The notes beneath the pieces are model-generated. The model saw nothing but the letters and a program-made list of their open reading frames with translations, did not search any database and was not told the origin of the DNA. This document shows positions 54,073-62,244 of a stretch of DNA of 64,000 nt, piece after piece; positions within the stretch are counted from its first letter, which is position 1; every line of letters starts with the position of its first letter. Both the position numbers and the translations under genes were made by a program. Source of the stretch: Roseburia sp. 1XD42-34 (GTDB taxonomy: Bacteria > Bacillota > Bacilli > Bacillales > Amphibacillaceae); contig NZ_QWLJ01000005.1 in assembly GCF_009917385.1 (NCBI RefSeq), forward strand, positions 185,079-249,078, read 5' to 3'.

Positions 54073-55029
54073 TTAGGGAGCCAATCCTTTTCTAATTAAT
54101 GCAGCCCCACCAGTATGTCTCACAGATTGATGTAAATCAGTTGGCACTAACATTAAAGTCCTTCCATCTTCTACATGGTGCCAAGTGTAACCTTTAGGGG
54201 TAGCCTTTAAACCAATAGATTTATTAGCTGCTGTAAAGTCACTAGAGGTATTTCCTTTTAAACCATCTATTTTTATACTCACTTTTGAATAAGGACTAAA
54301 ATCCGGGAATCCTTCTTTTGTAAATTTAACACCATTCGGATATTTTTTAGCCAAATCACCAGATAGATTGTATGTTTTTCCAGCATATTTCTTGTTTATA
54401 ATTCTAACACTATTACCTTTGGTTCTCGTAACTATCTTACCAGTTTTTTCATTACCAAGCTTTAACTTACCTTCTCCCTTAATGAGTTTCCAAGCTTTTC
54501 CCGCAATTTTCCCTATCGGTACCAGAGAAGCTCCAGCAATTACTTTTTCACCTTTAGTGGAGCCACCATCCATAACCGTTTTCACATCATCCCAAAACAG
54601 AAAATCAATTGTCCCCTTTACTAATTTCCCTCCCGTTTCTCCTATGTCTTTTACTTTTCTATCCAACCACCCTTTGTTAGGTTCTCTTGGCTTCCATCGG
54701 TTTTCAGGGATAGTGTCAGTTATTTCATACTGGACATCACCTGTTTTTGACTTATACTCTCGAATTTTTCTGCCATCAGCCAAGGTATAATAAACACCAT
54801 GCCATTCTCTTTTGTAATCAGACACCTTTAATTTAGAAACCACTTGGTGCTCAATGGTAGAAAATTCTCCTGTAGTTAAATAGTCACCTGATGCTGCTGT
54901 AGCTGCATGCATAGCCCTGTAACTGTAATCCATGGTTTTTAATCCAAAATGTTTCTGTAAATACTGAACCGGAATAGCAGCAAACCGACTATAGCTATAA
55001 AGTAGAAGCTTACCTGCTTCGCCGAGCAC
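54073..55029 (-). CDS. Orphan toxin tip with HNH/EndoVII (WHH) nuclease domain
   Basis: 318 residues from a GTG. The last 35 residues hold the WHH-type nuclease motif GYTWHHVEDGRTLMLVPTDL followed by HQSVRHTGG, a DNase fold common at the C-terminus of polymorphic toxins. Residues 140-190 (WDDVKTVMDGGSTKGEKVIA) look like the pre-toxin linker. The delivery domain expected at the N-terminus is missing: the frame begins 5 nt after the stop of the ArdC-like gene and its ribosome site is poor (AGAGG, 3 nt away). Probably an unlinked or truncated cassette. Confidence 0.75.
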   Translation of the reverse strand: MLGEAGKLLLYSYSRFAAIPVQYLQKHFGLKTMDYSYRAMHAATAASGDYLTTGEFSTIEHQVVSKLKVSDYKREWHGVYYTLADGRKIREYKSKTGDVQYEITDTIPENRWKPREPNKGWLDRKVKDIGETGGKLVKGTIDFLFWDDVKTVMDGGSTKGEKVIAGASLVPIGKIAGKAWKLIKGEGKLKLGNEKTGKIVTRTKGNSVRIINKKYAGKTYNLSGDLAKKYPNGVKFTKEGFPDFSPYSKVSIKIDGLKGNTSSDFTAANKSIGLKATPKGYTWHHVEDGRTLMLVPTDLHQSVRHTGGAALIRKGLAP

Positions 55030-55034
55030 TGCCT

Positions 55035-56288
55035 CTAGCCTTTCATTATCTCATCTGCTTCTTTTAACGGAATGAATGCATTTGGTTCTAGCTTATGTCC
55101 AGCTTCTGACCACTTTATTACTACGGTAGGCTCTCTAATTACAGATGGATCAATTAACGTATACTCTTTGGCATATTTTTTATTAAATGAGTGCAAGTCA
55201 TTTATACTTTTAATCCCTAACTTCTCTCTTACCTCTGTTTTATTAAACTCGAAAATGTCTATCTTTCCAAAACTGCCATGTTGTAATAATATGAATTTTT
55301 CTGTGTCATGGATTGCATCCTTATTCACTTCATGGTCATTCTGCATACATTTTAGTTCCATCCCTTCCTCCATTGCTTCAATAAACTCTGTCGCTGTTTG
55401 TCTTACTTCTTGTAAAAGTTTTTCCTTGTCCTGTAAATCCTTACCTTTTGTCCAATTTGCTAAATAACTGAGAGAATAATCACTGGTATCTATACCAAAA
55501 TAACTTGCTACAGTATAAGCAGTCATTTCTGCTTGGAATTCCTTTTCAGCAGTGGAAAGTTTATAGTGATTTTCATGCTTTACGTGATGTAATTTGGCAT
55601 GAGCTAATTCATGTAGCAATGTTTTAACATTCTGCACCTCACTATTTCGAGGATTTAAACCAATGTGACCATTCTCTTTACCAGAAACGCCATAATAGAA
55701 AGCACCTTTTGCAGCACCTAGTTCCTCAAAAGGTTCTCCTACTGATACTTTCATTTCATTGGCTAAAATTTTGAGAATTTCCATGGTATCTTTATAGTTT
55801 TCCACCTGTCCGTCTAACCATTTATTTGGAAAGATATGAGGTAAATCACTTGATGTAGCTTCTGTTTGACTAATATCAAATACATGCCCTATAGAGAAAT
55901 AAAGACGACTTCTTTTCTTTTCCAATTGATTTGCTTCTAATTTTTCTTTTTCCTCATCTGTTGCATCTCTCATATGCTTCCATTTCCCATCCTCTGTTTT
56001 AAACTTAGGAACTGTTTTATTTGGCACGAGAATTTGAATTCCTTTTTCTCCTTTCTTCACAGGGAAACCCTTTTCCTTCCAAAACTTAAAACTGCCTACT
56101 GCCCTTGCTCCTTGAAATTGGCTATGAATCAGTGCTGTGTTTCTAAGAGAATATTGATAAAAGTTCCCCATAAATGCTAAATATTCTTTGAGCTGTTCAG
56201 GAGTGGCAAAATAATTTTCAATGGCCTGATTCATTTCATTGGTCAATTGTTCAACTTGTTGCTTTTTGTCTATTTTATTACTACGCAT
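55035..56288 (-). CDS. ArdC-like protein, truncated duplicate copy
   Basis: 417 residues. ArdC-type ssDNA-binding N-domain (FMGNFYQYSLRNTALIHSQF, FWKEKGFPVKKGEKGIQILV) followed by a metallopeptidase-like domain with HELAHAKLHH. ArdC proteins protect incoming plasmid DNA from restriction. Residues 1-300 match residues about 215-515 of the next gene closely, and the noncoding gap 56289-56338 still resembles the coding sequence that precedes this point in that gene. So it is a tandem duplicate that lost its N-terminus. The tail (ISVIREPTVVIKWSEAGHK-like region) is different. Confidence 0.85.
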   Translation of the reverse strand: MRSNKIDKKQQVEQLTNEMNQAIENYFATPEQLKEYLAFMGNFYQYSLRNTALIHSQFQGARAVGSFKFWKEKGFPVKKGEKGIQILVPNKTVPKFKTEDGKWKHMRDATDEEKEKLEANQLEKKRSRLYFSIGHVFDISQTEATSSDLPHIFPNKWLDGQVENYKDTMEILKILANEMKVSVGEPFEELGAAKGAFYYGVSGKENGHIGLNPRNSEVQNVKTLLHELAHAKLHHVKHENHYKLSTAEKEFQAEMTAYTVASYFGIDTSDYSLSYLANWTKGKDLQDKEKLLQEVRQTATEFIEAMEEGMELKCMQNDHEVNKDAIHDTEKFILLQHGSFGKIDIFEFNKTEVREKLGIKSINDLHSFNKKYAKEYTLIDPSVIREPTVVIKWSEAGHKLEPNAFIPLKEADEIMKG

Positions 56289-56338
56289 ACAATCACCTTC
56301 AACTCCATTAAAAAACCCCCTCTGCTTAAAGGGAGCTT

Positions 56339-58195
56339 TTATCGTTCTATTTCCTGTTCTTTGGATACTTGCTTCTTGTTGCTTTCTTTTGTTTTCTTTT
56401 TTTCATAAGGTTGCATCCCAAATTCAGCTAATTCATCAGCTGTTAGCTTTCTCTCGTAAGCTACAATACCATTCTCTCCTTCACTTTCTTTCCAATCCAC
56501 AAATCCTTTAGGTTGAGAATTGTCCCCTATCGGCCTTTCTTTCATTTCATACCAGAATAAGTTGTTCATTGTGTCCTTATTTTCTTCAAATTCATGCTGC
56601 TTAGTTTTTTGTTTATTAAACCCTTCTTCCATTGCTCCAATAAATTCTGTCGCTGTTTCTCTTACTTCTTGTAAAAGTTTTTCCTTGTCGTGTAAATCCT
56701 TGCCCTGAGTCCAATTTGCTAAATAACTAAGGGAGTAGTCACTTATATCCATACCAAAGTAACTTGCTACAGTATAAGCAGTCATTTCTGTTTGGAATTC
56801 CTTTTCAGCAGTAGAAAGCTTCTGGTGATTTTTATGCTTTATGTGATGTAATTTTGCATGTGCTAATTCATGTAGCAATGTTTTAACATTCTGCAATTCA
56901 CTATTCCGAGGATTTAAACCAATGTGCCCATTTCTTTTACCAGAATCGTCATAGTAAAAAGCTCCTTTTGCAGCACCTAATTCATCAAAAGGTTCTCCTA
57001 CTGATATATTCATTTCATTGGCCACATTTTTGAGACTTTCCAGGGTAGCTTTATAGTTTTCCACCTGTCCATCTAACCATTTTTTTGGAAAAATATGAGG
57101 TAAATCATTTGATGTAGCTTCTGTCTGACTAATATCAAATACATGTCCCACTGAAAAAGAAAGACGGCTTCTTCTCTTCTCCAATTGATTTGCTTTTAAT
57201 TTTTCTTTTTCCTCATCTGTTGCATCCTCTATACGTTTCCATTTCCCATCCTCTGTTTTAAACTTGGGATCCGTTTTATTTGGCACGAGTATTTGAATTC
57301 CTTTTTCCCCTTTCTTTACCGGAAAACCATTATCCTTCCAAAACTTAGCACTGGCTACTGCTGTTGCTCCCTGAAATTGGCTGTGAATCAATGCTGTGTT
57401 TTTAAAGGAATATTGATGAAAATTTCCTATAAGTGATAAATATTCTTTGAGACGTTCAGGAGTTGCAAAATAATCTTCAATATCCTGTTCTATTTCATTC
57501 GTCAAATGTTCAACTTGTTGCTTTTTATCTATTTTATTATTACGCGTATAATCATTTTCAACTCCAGTTAAAAACTCGCTCTGCTTGTAACGAGCTTCCA
57601 TCGTTCTATTATTAGTCCTTTGAGTACTTGCTTCTTTTTTGCTGTTTTTTTGCGTTTCCACTAATTCTTGGTGCATTTTTCTTTCTTTTTCTAATTCTGT
57701 TTCTATCTGCTGAAGTTTTTCCCGTTGAGCTGGCGTTAAATCCATTTCTTTGATTTCATCCAATACTTCTCTCTTAAGCGCATAAACAACATCATATCCA
57801 TATTTTTGTTCGAATTCCTTCGATTTGGATTCGTATTGCTGCTTGTTAAATGGAGTCGCTTCTTTTTGCTGATTTGGTTCAGGCTCACTTAACTCTTCCA
57901 AAACTTTTTGCATGAACAGCTTTTTAAAAGCTTCTCTGTCTTTATCACTGTCTAAATCATTCTCCACATTTTGTTTGTACAAGCCAGCAAATTCTTCAAG
58001 CTCATTGATCGCCTGTTTTTCCATTGCTTCTAACTGTTCTTTTGGTAACTTCGATCTAAGTACGGCATCCCAATACTGCCTTTCTATTTTCTCACGCTCT
58101 TTTACATAGCCTTTTTGTTCTGGATACCTCTGTTCATTTTGCTTGGCAAATAGAAGCTCGCTATACTTTCTTCTTAAATCTTTTTCTGTGCTCAT
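56339..58195 (-). CDS. ArdC-like antirestriction/ssDNA-binding protein, long form
   Basis: 618 residues: a charged coiled-coil N-terminal half (1-210, for example LKREVLDEIKEMDLTPAQRE), the ArdC N-domain at about 215-360 (FHQYSFKNTALIHSQFQGAT), and a metallopeptidase-like domain with HELAHAKLHH at about 440. Typical of conjugative elements and plasmids. Start near a GGGAGAGTAAGGAG site. Last residues are very Lys/Glu-rich. A duplicate follows immediately. Confidence 0.87.
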   Translation of the reverse strand: MSTEKDLRRKYSELLFAKQNEQRYPEQKGYVKEREKIERQYWDAVLRSKLPKEQLEAMEKQAINELEEFAGLYKQNVENDLDSDKDREAFKKLFMQKVLEELSEPEPNQQKEATPFNKQQYESKSKEFEQKYGYDVVYALKREVLDEIKEMDLTPAQREKLQQIETELEKERKMHQELVETQKNSKKEASTQRTNNRTMEARYKQSEFLTGVENDYTRNNKIDKKQQVEHLTNEIEQDIEDYFATPERLKEYLSLIGNFHQYSFKNTALIHSQFQGATAVASAKFWKDNGFPVKKGEKGIQILVPNKTDPKFKTEDGKWKRIEDATDEEKEKLKANQLEKRRSRLSFSVGHVFDISQTEATSNDLPHIFPKKWLDGQVENYKATLESLKNVANEMNISVGEPFDELGAAKGAFYYDDSGKRNGHIGLNPRNSELQNVKTLLHELAHAKLHHIKHKNHQKLSTAEKEFQTEMTAYTVASYFGMDISDYSLSYLANWTQGKDLHDKEKLLQEVRETATEFIGAMEEGFNKQKTKQHEFEENKDTMNNLFWYEMKERPIGDNSQPKGFVDWKESEGENGIVAYERKLTADELAEFGMQPYEKKKTKESNKKQVSKEQEIER

Positions 58196-58264
58196 CTCCT
58201 TACTCTCCCTTTCAATGTTAAATTTGTTTTTGATTGGCCTTAAAACATAACCTCTGCATTTTGC

Positions 58265-58312
58265 AAAAAAAGAAAAAAGCTTTGAGCAAGAAAAACTTGC
58301 TCAAAGCTTTTT
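58265..58312. terminator. Bidirectional terminator
   Basis: AAAAAGCTTTGAGCAAG pairs with CTTGCTCAAAGCTTTTTT around AAAAA, with A- and T-runs on both sides. It lies beyond the stop of the DUF1433 gene. A near copy is at 60458-60510. Confidence 0.88.
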
Positions 58313-58418
58313 TAGGGGGATAACCTATATTATTACTTTACCATGTAAATCATTGATCTTCGTATAGAATTCGTATGCAAAAAGTATATCTTCTTTTGCT
58401 TTTGTCAATTTGACTCTT

Positions 58419-58775
58419 TTAATAATCACATGTTCTTTCTTTGCATTCCTCTTTTATTTCAGGAAATTCATTTCCTTCGGATATCGAACCAACTCTGAAG
58501 TTACTTTGATAATCAATGTCGATAGAGAAAGTCGCTTCTTTATTATTATTAACTATTCCGCTAATTACCATTCCTCCCATAGGAGTACTATAATCACCTT
58601 TTTCAAAATCTACTGTACGGATATCTTTATAGTTATTTTTTAAAAACTTTTCAACTGATTCTTCAGCTTTACGAATTGTTTCATCATCAAAATCTTCATT
58701 ATTTGAGTTCACAATGCAACCTCCTAATAGTATAATTGTAATAATAAAAATTGTTGAAATGAACAGTTTTTTCAT
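58419..58775 (-). CDS. DUF1433-like lipoprotein, probable immunity to the lipase toxin
   Basis: 118 residues with lipobox (IIITIILLGGC-like: LLGGC), so it is anchored outside the membrane. A DUF1433-type domain follows: EESVEKFLKNNYKDIRTVDF, STPMGGMVISGIVNNNKEAT, and the end KEECKERTCDY. It is divergent from the lipase gene (37 nt apart). In the S. aureus TslA system the immunity protein TilA is a surface lipoprotein; by position and type this is the counterpart. A paralogue lies at 60608-60943. Confidence 0.75.
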   Translation of the reverse strand: MKKLFISTIFIITIILLGGCIVNSNNEDFDDETIRKAEESVEKFLKNNYKDIRTVDFEKGDYSTPMGGMVISGIVNNNKEATFSIDIDYQSNFRVGSISEGNEFPEIKEECKERTCDY

Positions 58776-58824
58776 TCGTATCACATCCTAACTGAGTAAC
58801 TAATATCAAAAGATGGAGGACAAA

Positions 58825-60093
58825 ATGATGGCGAATTCCCACAGTATAACAGACAAAGCTGCTTCTAAAATTTCCAATCTGTCTTACAGGAAAATTCAAA
58901 AAAGAATCTCCATTCAATCAACAACTAAAAAACAAGTTTGGGAGAAGATTGAAACCATTAAAAGCCCTGATACTGGATTAGACGGTTATGTACTCCAAAA
59001 CCCCGACACAAATGAAATCGTTATCAGTTTCAGGGGAACAGAGCCAGATTCTCTTAAAGATTATGAAGAAGACCTTCATGGAATTATTCTTGGTGATTCC
59101 GATTATACCAAAAAAGAATACGGAAAAACACCTTATTTAGGAACCCCATCTCAAGACGCTGCTTTAACAACGGGGAAGGCAAAACTTAACTCCAAAGACA
59201 AAACCCTCACGTATACGAACAAAAACCAATTTACAGAAGCTGCACCCATTGTTGAAAAATATGTAAAAAAACATGGAGCAAACAACATCGTTTTTACCGG
59301 ACATTCTCTAGGGGGAGGTCTTGCGCAGTATTTCGCTGTCAAACATGACTCAAACGCTGTTACGTTTGCTTCAGCTGACGTGTTTGACCTTTTATCCAAA
59401 GAAGATCAGGAACGGGCATTAAATGGGGAGTTTAAAGATAATATTATTTCTTACACATACCCTGACGACTTCGTGGGAACGTTTTATAAGCACTCTGTTG
59501 GTTCTGTATATTATGTCGGTGATCCAGCAGAGAACAATGGAAAAACCCTTAAGACACATCGTATCAAGAACTACGTAAGCGAGGATATGTATAATGAAGA
59601 AGGTTATTTACATCCTCATTTATTGTACGGCGAAAAGATTAAAGGCCAGTTACAATCCTCTCCATTGGAGTTGAAAAATAGTGGCGTTCATGACTTTCAT
59701 ATTCGCATCCAAACAGAACTTATGCATCAATTAGCCACGGAAATGGAGGAAAGTGAAGAACTAATTGCAACCACAAGAGCTGCGCTAATTCGATTACTGG
59801 ACGATCATCTAGATTCAATGAAACAATTAAGAAATACATATAGAAACATAGTTGGATCAGGAAAATACGATAAATTAAATACCTCTCATGTGGATGAAAT
59901 ATTTCGTGAATTAACAAATGTTGGGGCAGATGGAATTCCTTCTTTAATCGATATAGATGAGTTTGAACATCTTTTGGAAAAGCTTCGAAAGAATCAAAAT
60001 GATACAGGAGAAATAGCTTACCATATGGTTAAAATGAGTAAAAATTTTAAACAAATCGATCAAATACTTGCTCAATGGCTACATATACGTTAA
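58825..60093 (+). CDS. TslA-like lipase toxin with C-terminal export domain
   Basis: About 422 residues, no signal peptide. Residues 40-265 form an alpha/beta hydrolase of the lipase_3 type: VISFRGTEPDS (oxyanion side), the nucleophile in VFTGHSLGGGLAQYFA (Ser about 161), Asp in YTYPDDF and His in KTHRIKN as triad candidates. Residues 270-422 are helical (HDFHIRIQTELMHQLATEME onward), resembling an LXG-like targeting domain but at the C-terminus. This reversed layout is known from the S. aureus type VII secreted lipase TslA. A helical partner gene follows and a lipoprotein gene lies upstream. GGAGG favours ATG 58825 over 58813. Confidence 0.78.
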   Translation: MMANSHSITDKAASKISNLSYRKIQKRISIQSTTKKQVWEKIETIKSPDTGLDGYVLQNPDTNEIVISFRGTEPDSLKDYEEDLHGIILGDSDYTKKEYGKTPYLGTPSQDAALTTGKAKLNSKDKTLTYTNKNQFTEAAPIVEKYVKKHGANNIVFTGHSLGGGLAQYFAVKHDSNAVTFASADVFDLLSKEDQERALNGEFKDNIISYTYPDDFVGTFYKHSVGSVYYVGDPAENNGKTLKTHRIKNYVSEDMYNEEGYLHPHLLYGEKIKGQLQSSPLELKNSGVHDFHIRIQTELMHQLATEMEESEELIATTRAALIRLLDDHLDSMKQLRNTYRNIVGSGKYDKLNTSHVDEIFRELTNVGADGIPSLIDIDEFEHLLEKLRKNQNDTGEIAYHMVKMSKNFKQIDQILAQWLHIR

Positions 60094-60110
60094 TAAGGGA
60101 TGGTGAAACA

Positions 60111-60425
60111 ATGAGTAGTAGAAGTGATTGGTGGAAAGATTACCTAGAAACTAAAGCACAAAAGGAAGCGTTAGAGAAGCAAATTAAACAGAACTTAGAA
60201 GAAAATGTGGACATTACAAAGATGCAATTAGAGCACAATTACGCTGTTTTGTCACTTTTACAAAAACATCAGGTTATTTTAAGCAAAATCAACCAATATT
60301 TTGACGGAAAAGCAAATCACGCCTTAATGGAACGCTTTATAGATAATATAACTCAACTCAAAGAAATGGATCGTATTTACAAGGAAAACTATGAAAATAT
60401 TCAACTTAAACAATGGTTTTGGTAG
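60111..60425 (+). CDS. Helical partner protein (TlaA/Lap-like) of the lipase toxin
   Basis: 104 residues, all helical with no membrane segment (TKAQKEALEKQIKQNLEENV, then YAVLSLLQKHQVILSKINQY). Small helical partners that dimerise with the targeting domain are standard in LXG and TslA toxin operons. Start MSSRSDWWKD behind AAGGGATGG, 17 nt after the lipase stop. A broken copy lies at 60969-62130. The function is inferred from context. Confidence 0.65.
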   Translation: MSSRSDWWKDYLETKAQKEALEKQIKQNLEENVDITKMQLEHNYAVLSLLQKHQVILSKINQYFDGKANHALMERFIDNITQLKEMDRIYKENYENIQLKQWFW

Positions 60426-60457
60426 GAATAAATCTTAATAAGTGAACCCATTCATTG

Positions 60458-60510
60458 AAAAGAAAAAGTTTTTAACAAGAAAAACTTGTTAAAAGCTTTT
60501 TTAGGATGCT
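60458..60510. terminator. Bidirectional terminator, second copy
   Basis: AAAGTTTTTAACAAG pairs with CTTGTTAAAAGCTTTTTT. The following 70 nt (ACCTATATTATTACTTTACC onward) are nearly identical to those after the terminator at 58265, showing segmental duplication. Confidence 0.85.
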
Positions 60511-60607
60511 AACCTATATTATTACTTTACCATGTAAATCATTGATTTTCGTATAGAATTCGTATGCAAAAAGTATAACTGGTTTACTGTTGCTAATTTC
60601 TTTTCTA

Positions 60608-60943
60608 TTAATCACAATTTTTTTCTTTACATTCTTCTTTCCTTTCTGGAAATCCTTCACTTAGGCCTACGCTACCCACCTTATAATTACTTTCTACACC
60701 AGCTGAAAAATCAGCTTCCCCTTCATTAATAATTCCATCAACGGTCAATCCCCCCATTGGACTTTGATAGATGTCCACGATCTCGACAGACTTTATCCCC
60801 TCATAGTTATTCTTAATATATTGCTCAACAGCTTCTTGGGCTCTTTCTTTCGTTGCCTCATCATAAGTTTCATTGTTTGATTTCACATTACAACCCCCTA
60901 ATAGTATAATGATTCCAAAAGACATCAAAAGTATTTTCTTCAT
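60608..60943 (-). CDS. DUF1433-like lipoprotein, second copy
   Basis: 111 residues: lipobox IIILLGGC, then KERAQEAVEQYIKNNYEGIK, YQSPMGGLTVDGIINEGEAD, and the end KEECKEKNCD. Clear paralogue of the lipoprotein at 58419-58775, also on the minus strand and with the same downstream terminator region. AGGAGG precedes the start. Its toxin gene is missing, so it is probably an orphan immunity protein. Confidence 0.78.
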   Translation of the reverse strand: MKKILLMSFGIIILLGGCNVKSNNETYDEATKERAQEAVEQYIKNNYEGIKSVEIVDIYQSPMGGLTVDGIINEGEADFSAGVESNYKVGSVGLSEGFPERKEECKEKNCD

Positions 60944-61304
60944 CGAGCTAACCTCCTTATTCTCACTGGATTTAGAAGAGAATGTAGATATTACAAAATT
61001 GCACTTCGAACATAGTTATGCTGTTGAGTCACTTTCCCAAAAACATCAGAATATTTTAACCAAAGTCAATCAACATTTTGATGGAAAAGCAAGCCATGCC
61101 TTGATGAACCGCTTTATAGAGAACATCATTCAGCTCCAAGATATGTTCTTATTTTAACTTAACTTTTAACAGTAGATTTTGAATGCTCTACTCTCATTAG
61201 ATGCAAATTTATTATGACCATTCATTTATGACCAGAAAACTTATTAAAATATGTTATAATAACTCTATATTTAACGCATTTCCCTTTTTAGGTGGTGAAG
61301 AAAG

Positions 61305-61511
61305 ATGAACAATATTAAAACCTTTGTCTTGCTGCTCGGTGTATTAGGAATTAATACTTTACGATACGGATCTTATCTTTTAGAGGGATATACAAATGTA
61401 TATTATTTAGTATTCTTTTTTTTAAATTTATTAGCTTTGATTGTTGTTATCCTATCAAGACTAAAAATAAGTGCTAAAAAAACTGATGAGAAAAAAGTTA
61501 ACCGTAAATAA
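61305..61511 (+). CDS. Small two-helix membrane protein, unknown
   Basis: 68 residues: two hydrophobic segments (FVLLLGVLGINTLRYGSYLL and YYLVFFFLNLLALIVVIL) and a basic tail (KISAKKTDEKKVNRK). Good ribosome site AGGTGGTGA and a TATAAT about 50 nt upstream. It lies inside the insertion that splits the partner gene. Family not recognised. Confidence 0.5.
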   Translation: MNNIKTFVLLLGVLGINTLRYGSYLLEGYTNVYYLVFFFLNLLALIVVILSRLKISAKKTDEKKVNRK

Positions 61512-61817
61512 AACATGTTTAGTTGCATCTTTAAGCAAAGCATATAAATTAGAAGCATCCACTGTTATTATTTTGATGGCGATGATTTCAACCCTCAGAC
61601 AACGGAAAATTACGTTGTAAGCAACAGAATTTCTCTATTTTAAGAGAAACTCACTATATAAAGCTTTTAGCAATAAATTTAGCATTTTCCATTAGAAGTT
61701 TTGGAATATGGCAAATAGCTTGACGATTTGTGAATTTGAAATGAATCATCAAACTTATTTATAGTGTAAAATCTGAGATTATTGCAACGCTATTTACCAT
61801 ACCTTCTCTTTTTTACA

Positions 61818-62060
61818 TTACGCACGTACTTCTTTATATGATTCACCGGTTTGCAGTAAATGAAATATCACTCTTATTAATTTCTTCGTTACATGGCTTA
61901 GCACCACGTTATAGTGCTTACCCTCAGCTAGCCTTTTCTCATAGTAAGCCTTTAAAGTTGGCGAGTAAATGGCTGTTAATCGTGATGCATGATACATCGC
62001 CCAGCCAAGATGAGGAGATTCGCACTTATTGGCTTTTGCAGGAATGGAACTATAATTCGG
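61818..62060 (-). mobile_element. IS110-family transposase remnant (C-terminal end)
   Basis: About 80 codons on the minus strand: HLGWAMYHASRLTAIYSPTL, KAYYEKRLAEGKHYNVVLSH, then KKLIRVIFHLLQTGESY, the typical end of IS110 (Transposase_20) proteins. The rest of the transposase is absent. The frame continues artificially into the neighbouring partner-gene relic. Confidence 0.8.
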
Positions 62061-62244
62061 CTCCACGAAATGGATCGTGTTTACAAGGCGAACTATGAAC
62101 ATGTTAAACTGAAACAGGGGTTTTGGTGAAAGGTAGTTTAAATAAAATTTATACAGTTTCTGAGATAACTGAAGGCATAAGGTAAGAAAAGTTAGAGCTG
62201 TGTTAAGCTTAAGGCGCAGCTCTAACCTCAACCAAAATAGAAAA

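Larger units (their letters stand above)
60969..62130 (+). pseudogene. Second copy of the helical partner gene, truncated and split by an insertion
   Basis: The left part (to about 61142) reads LEENVDITKLHFEHSYAVES and SQKHQNILTKVNQHFDGKAS, matching residues 29-80 of the 104-residue protein. The right part (about 62064-62130) reads EMDRVYKANYEHVKLKQGFW and stop, matching its last 20 residues. About 920 bp with an IS110 remnant lie between. The N-terminus and the lipase gene expected before it are gone. Confidence 0.75.

Noticed and set aside
61838..62098. 86-codon plus-strand frame
   Set aside because: Antisense of the IS110 transposase remnant.
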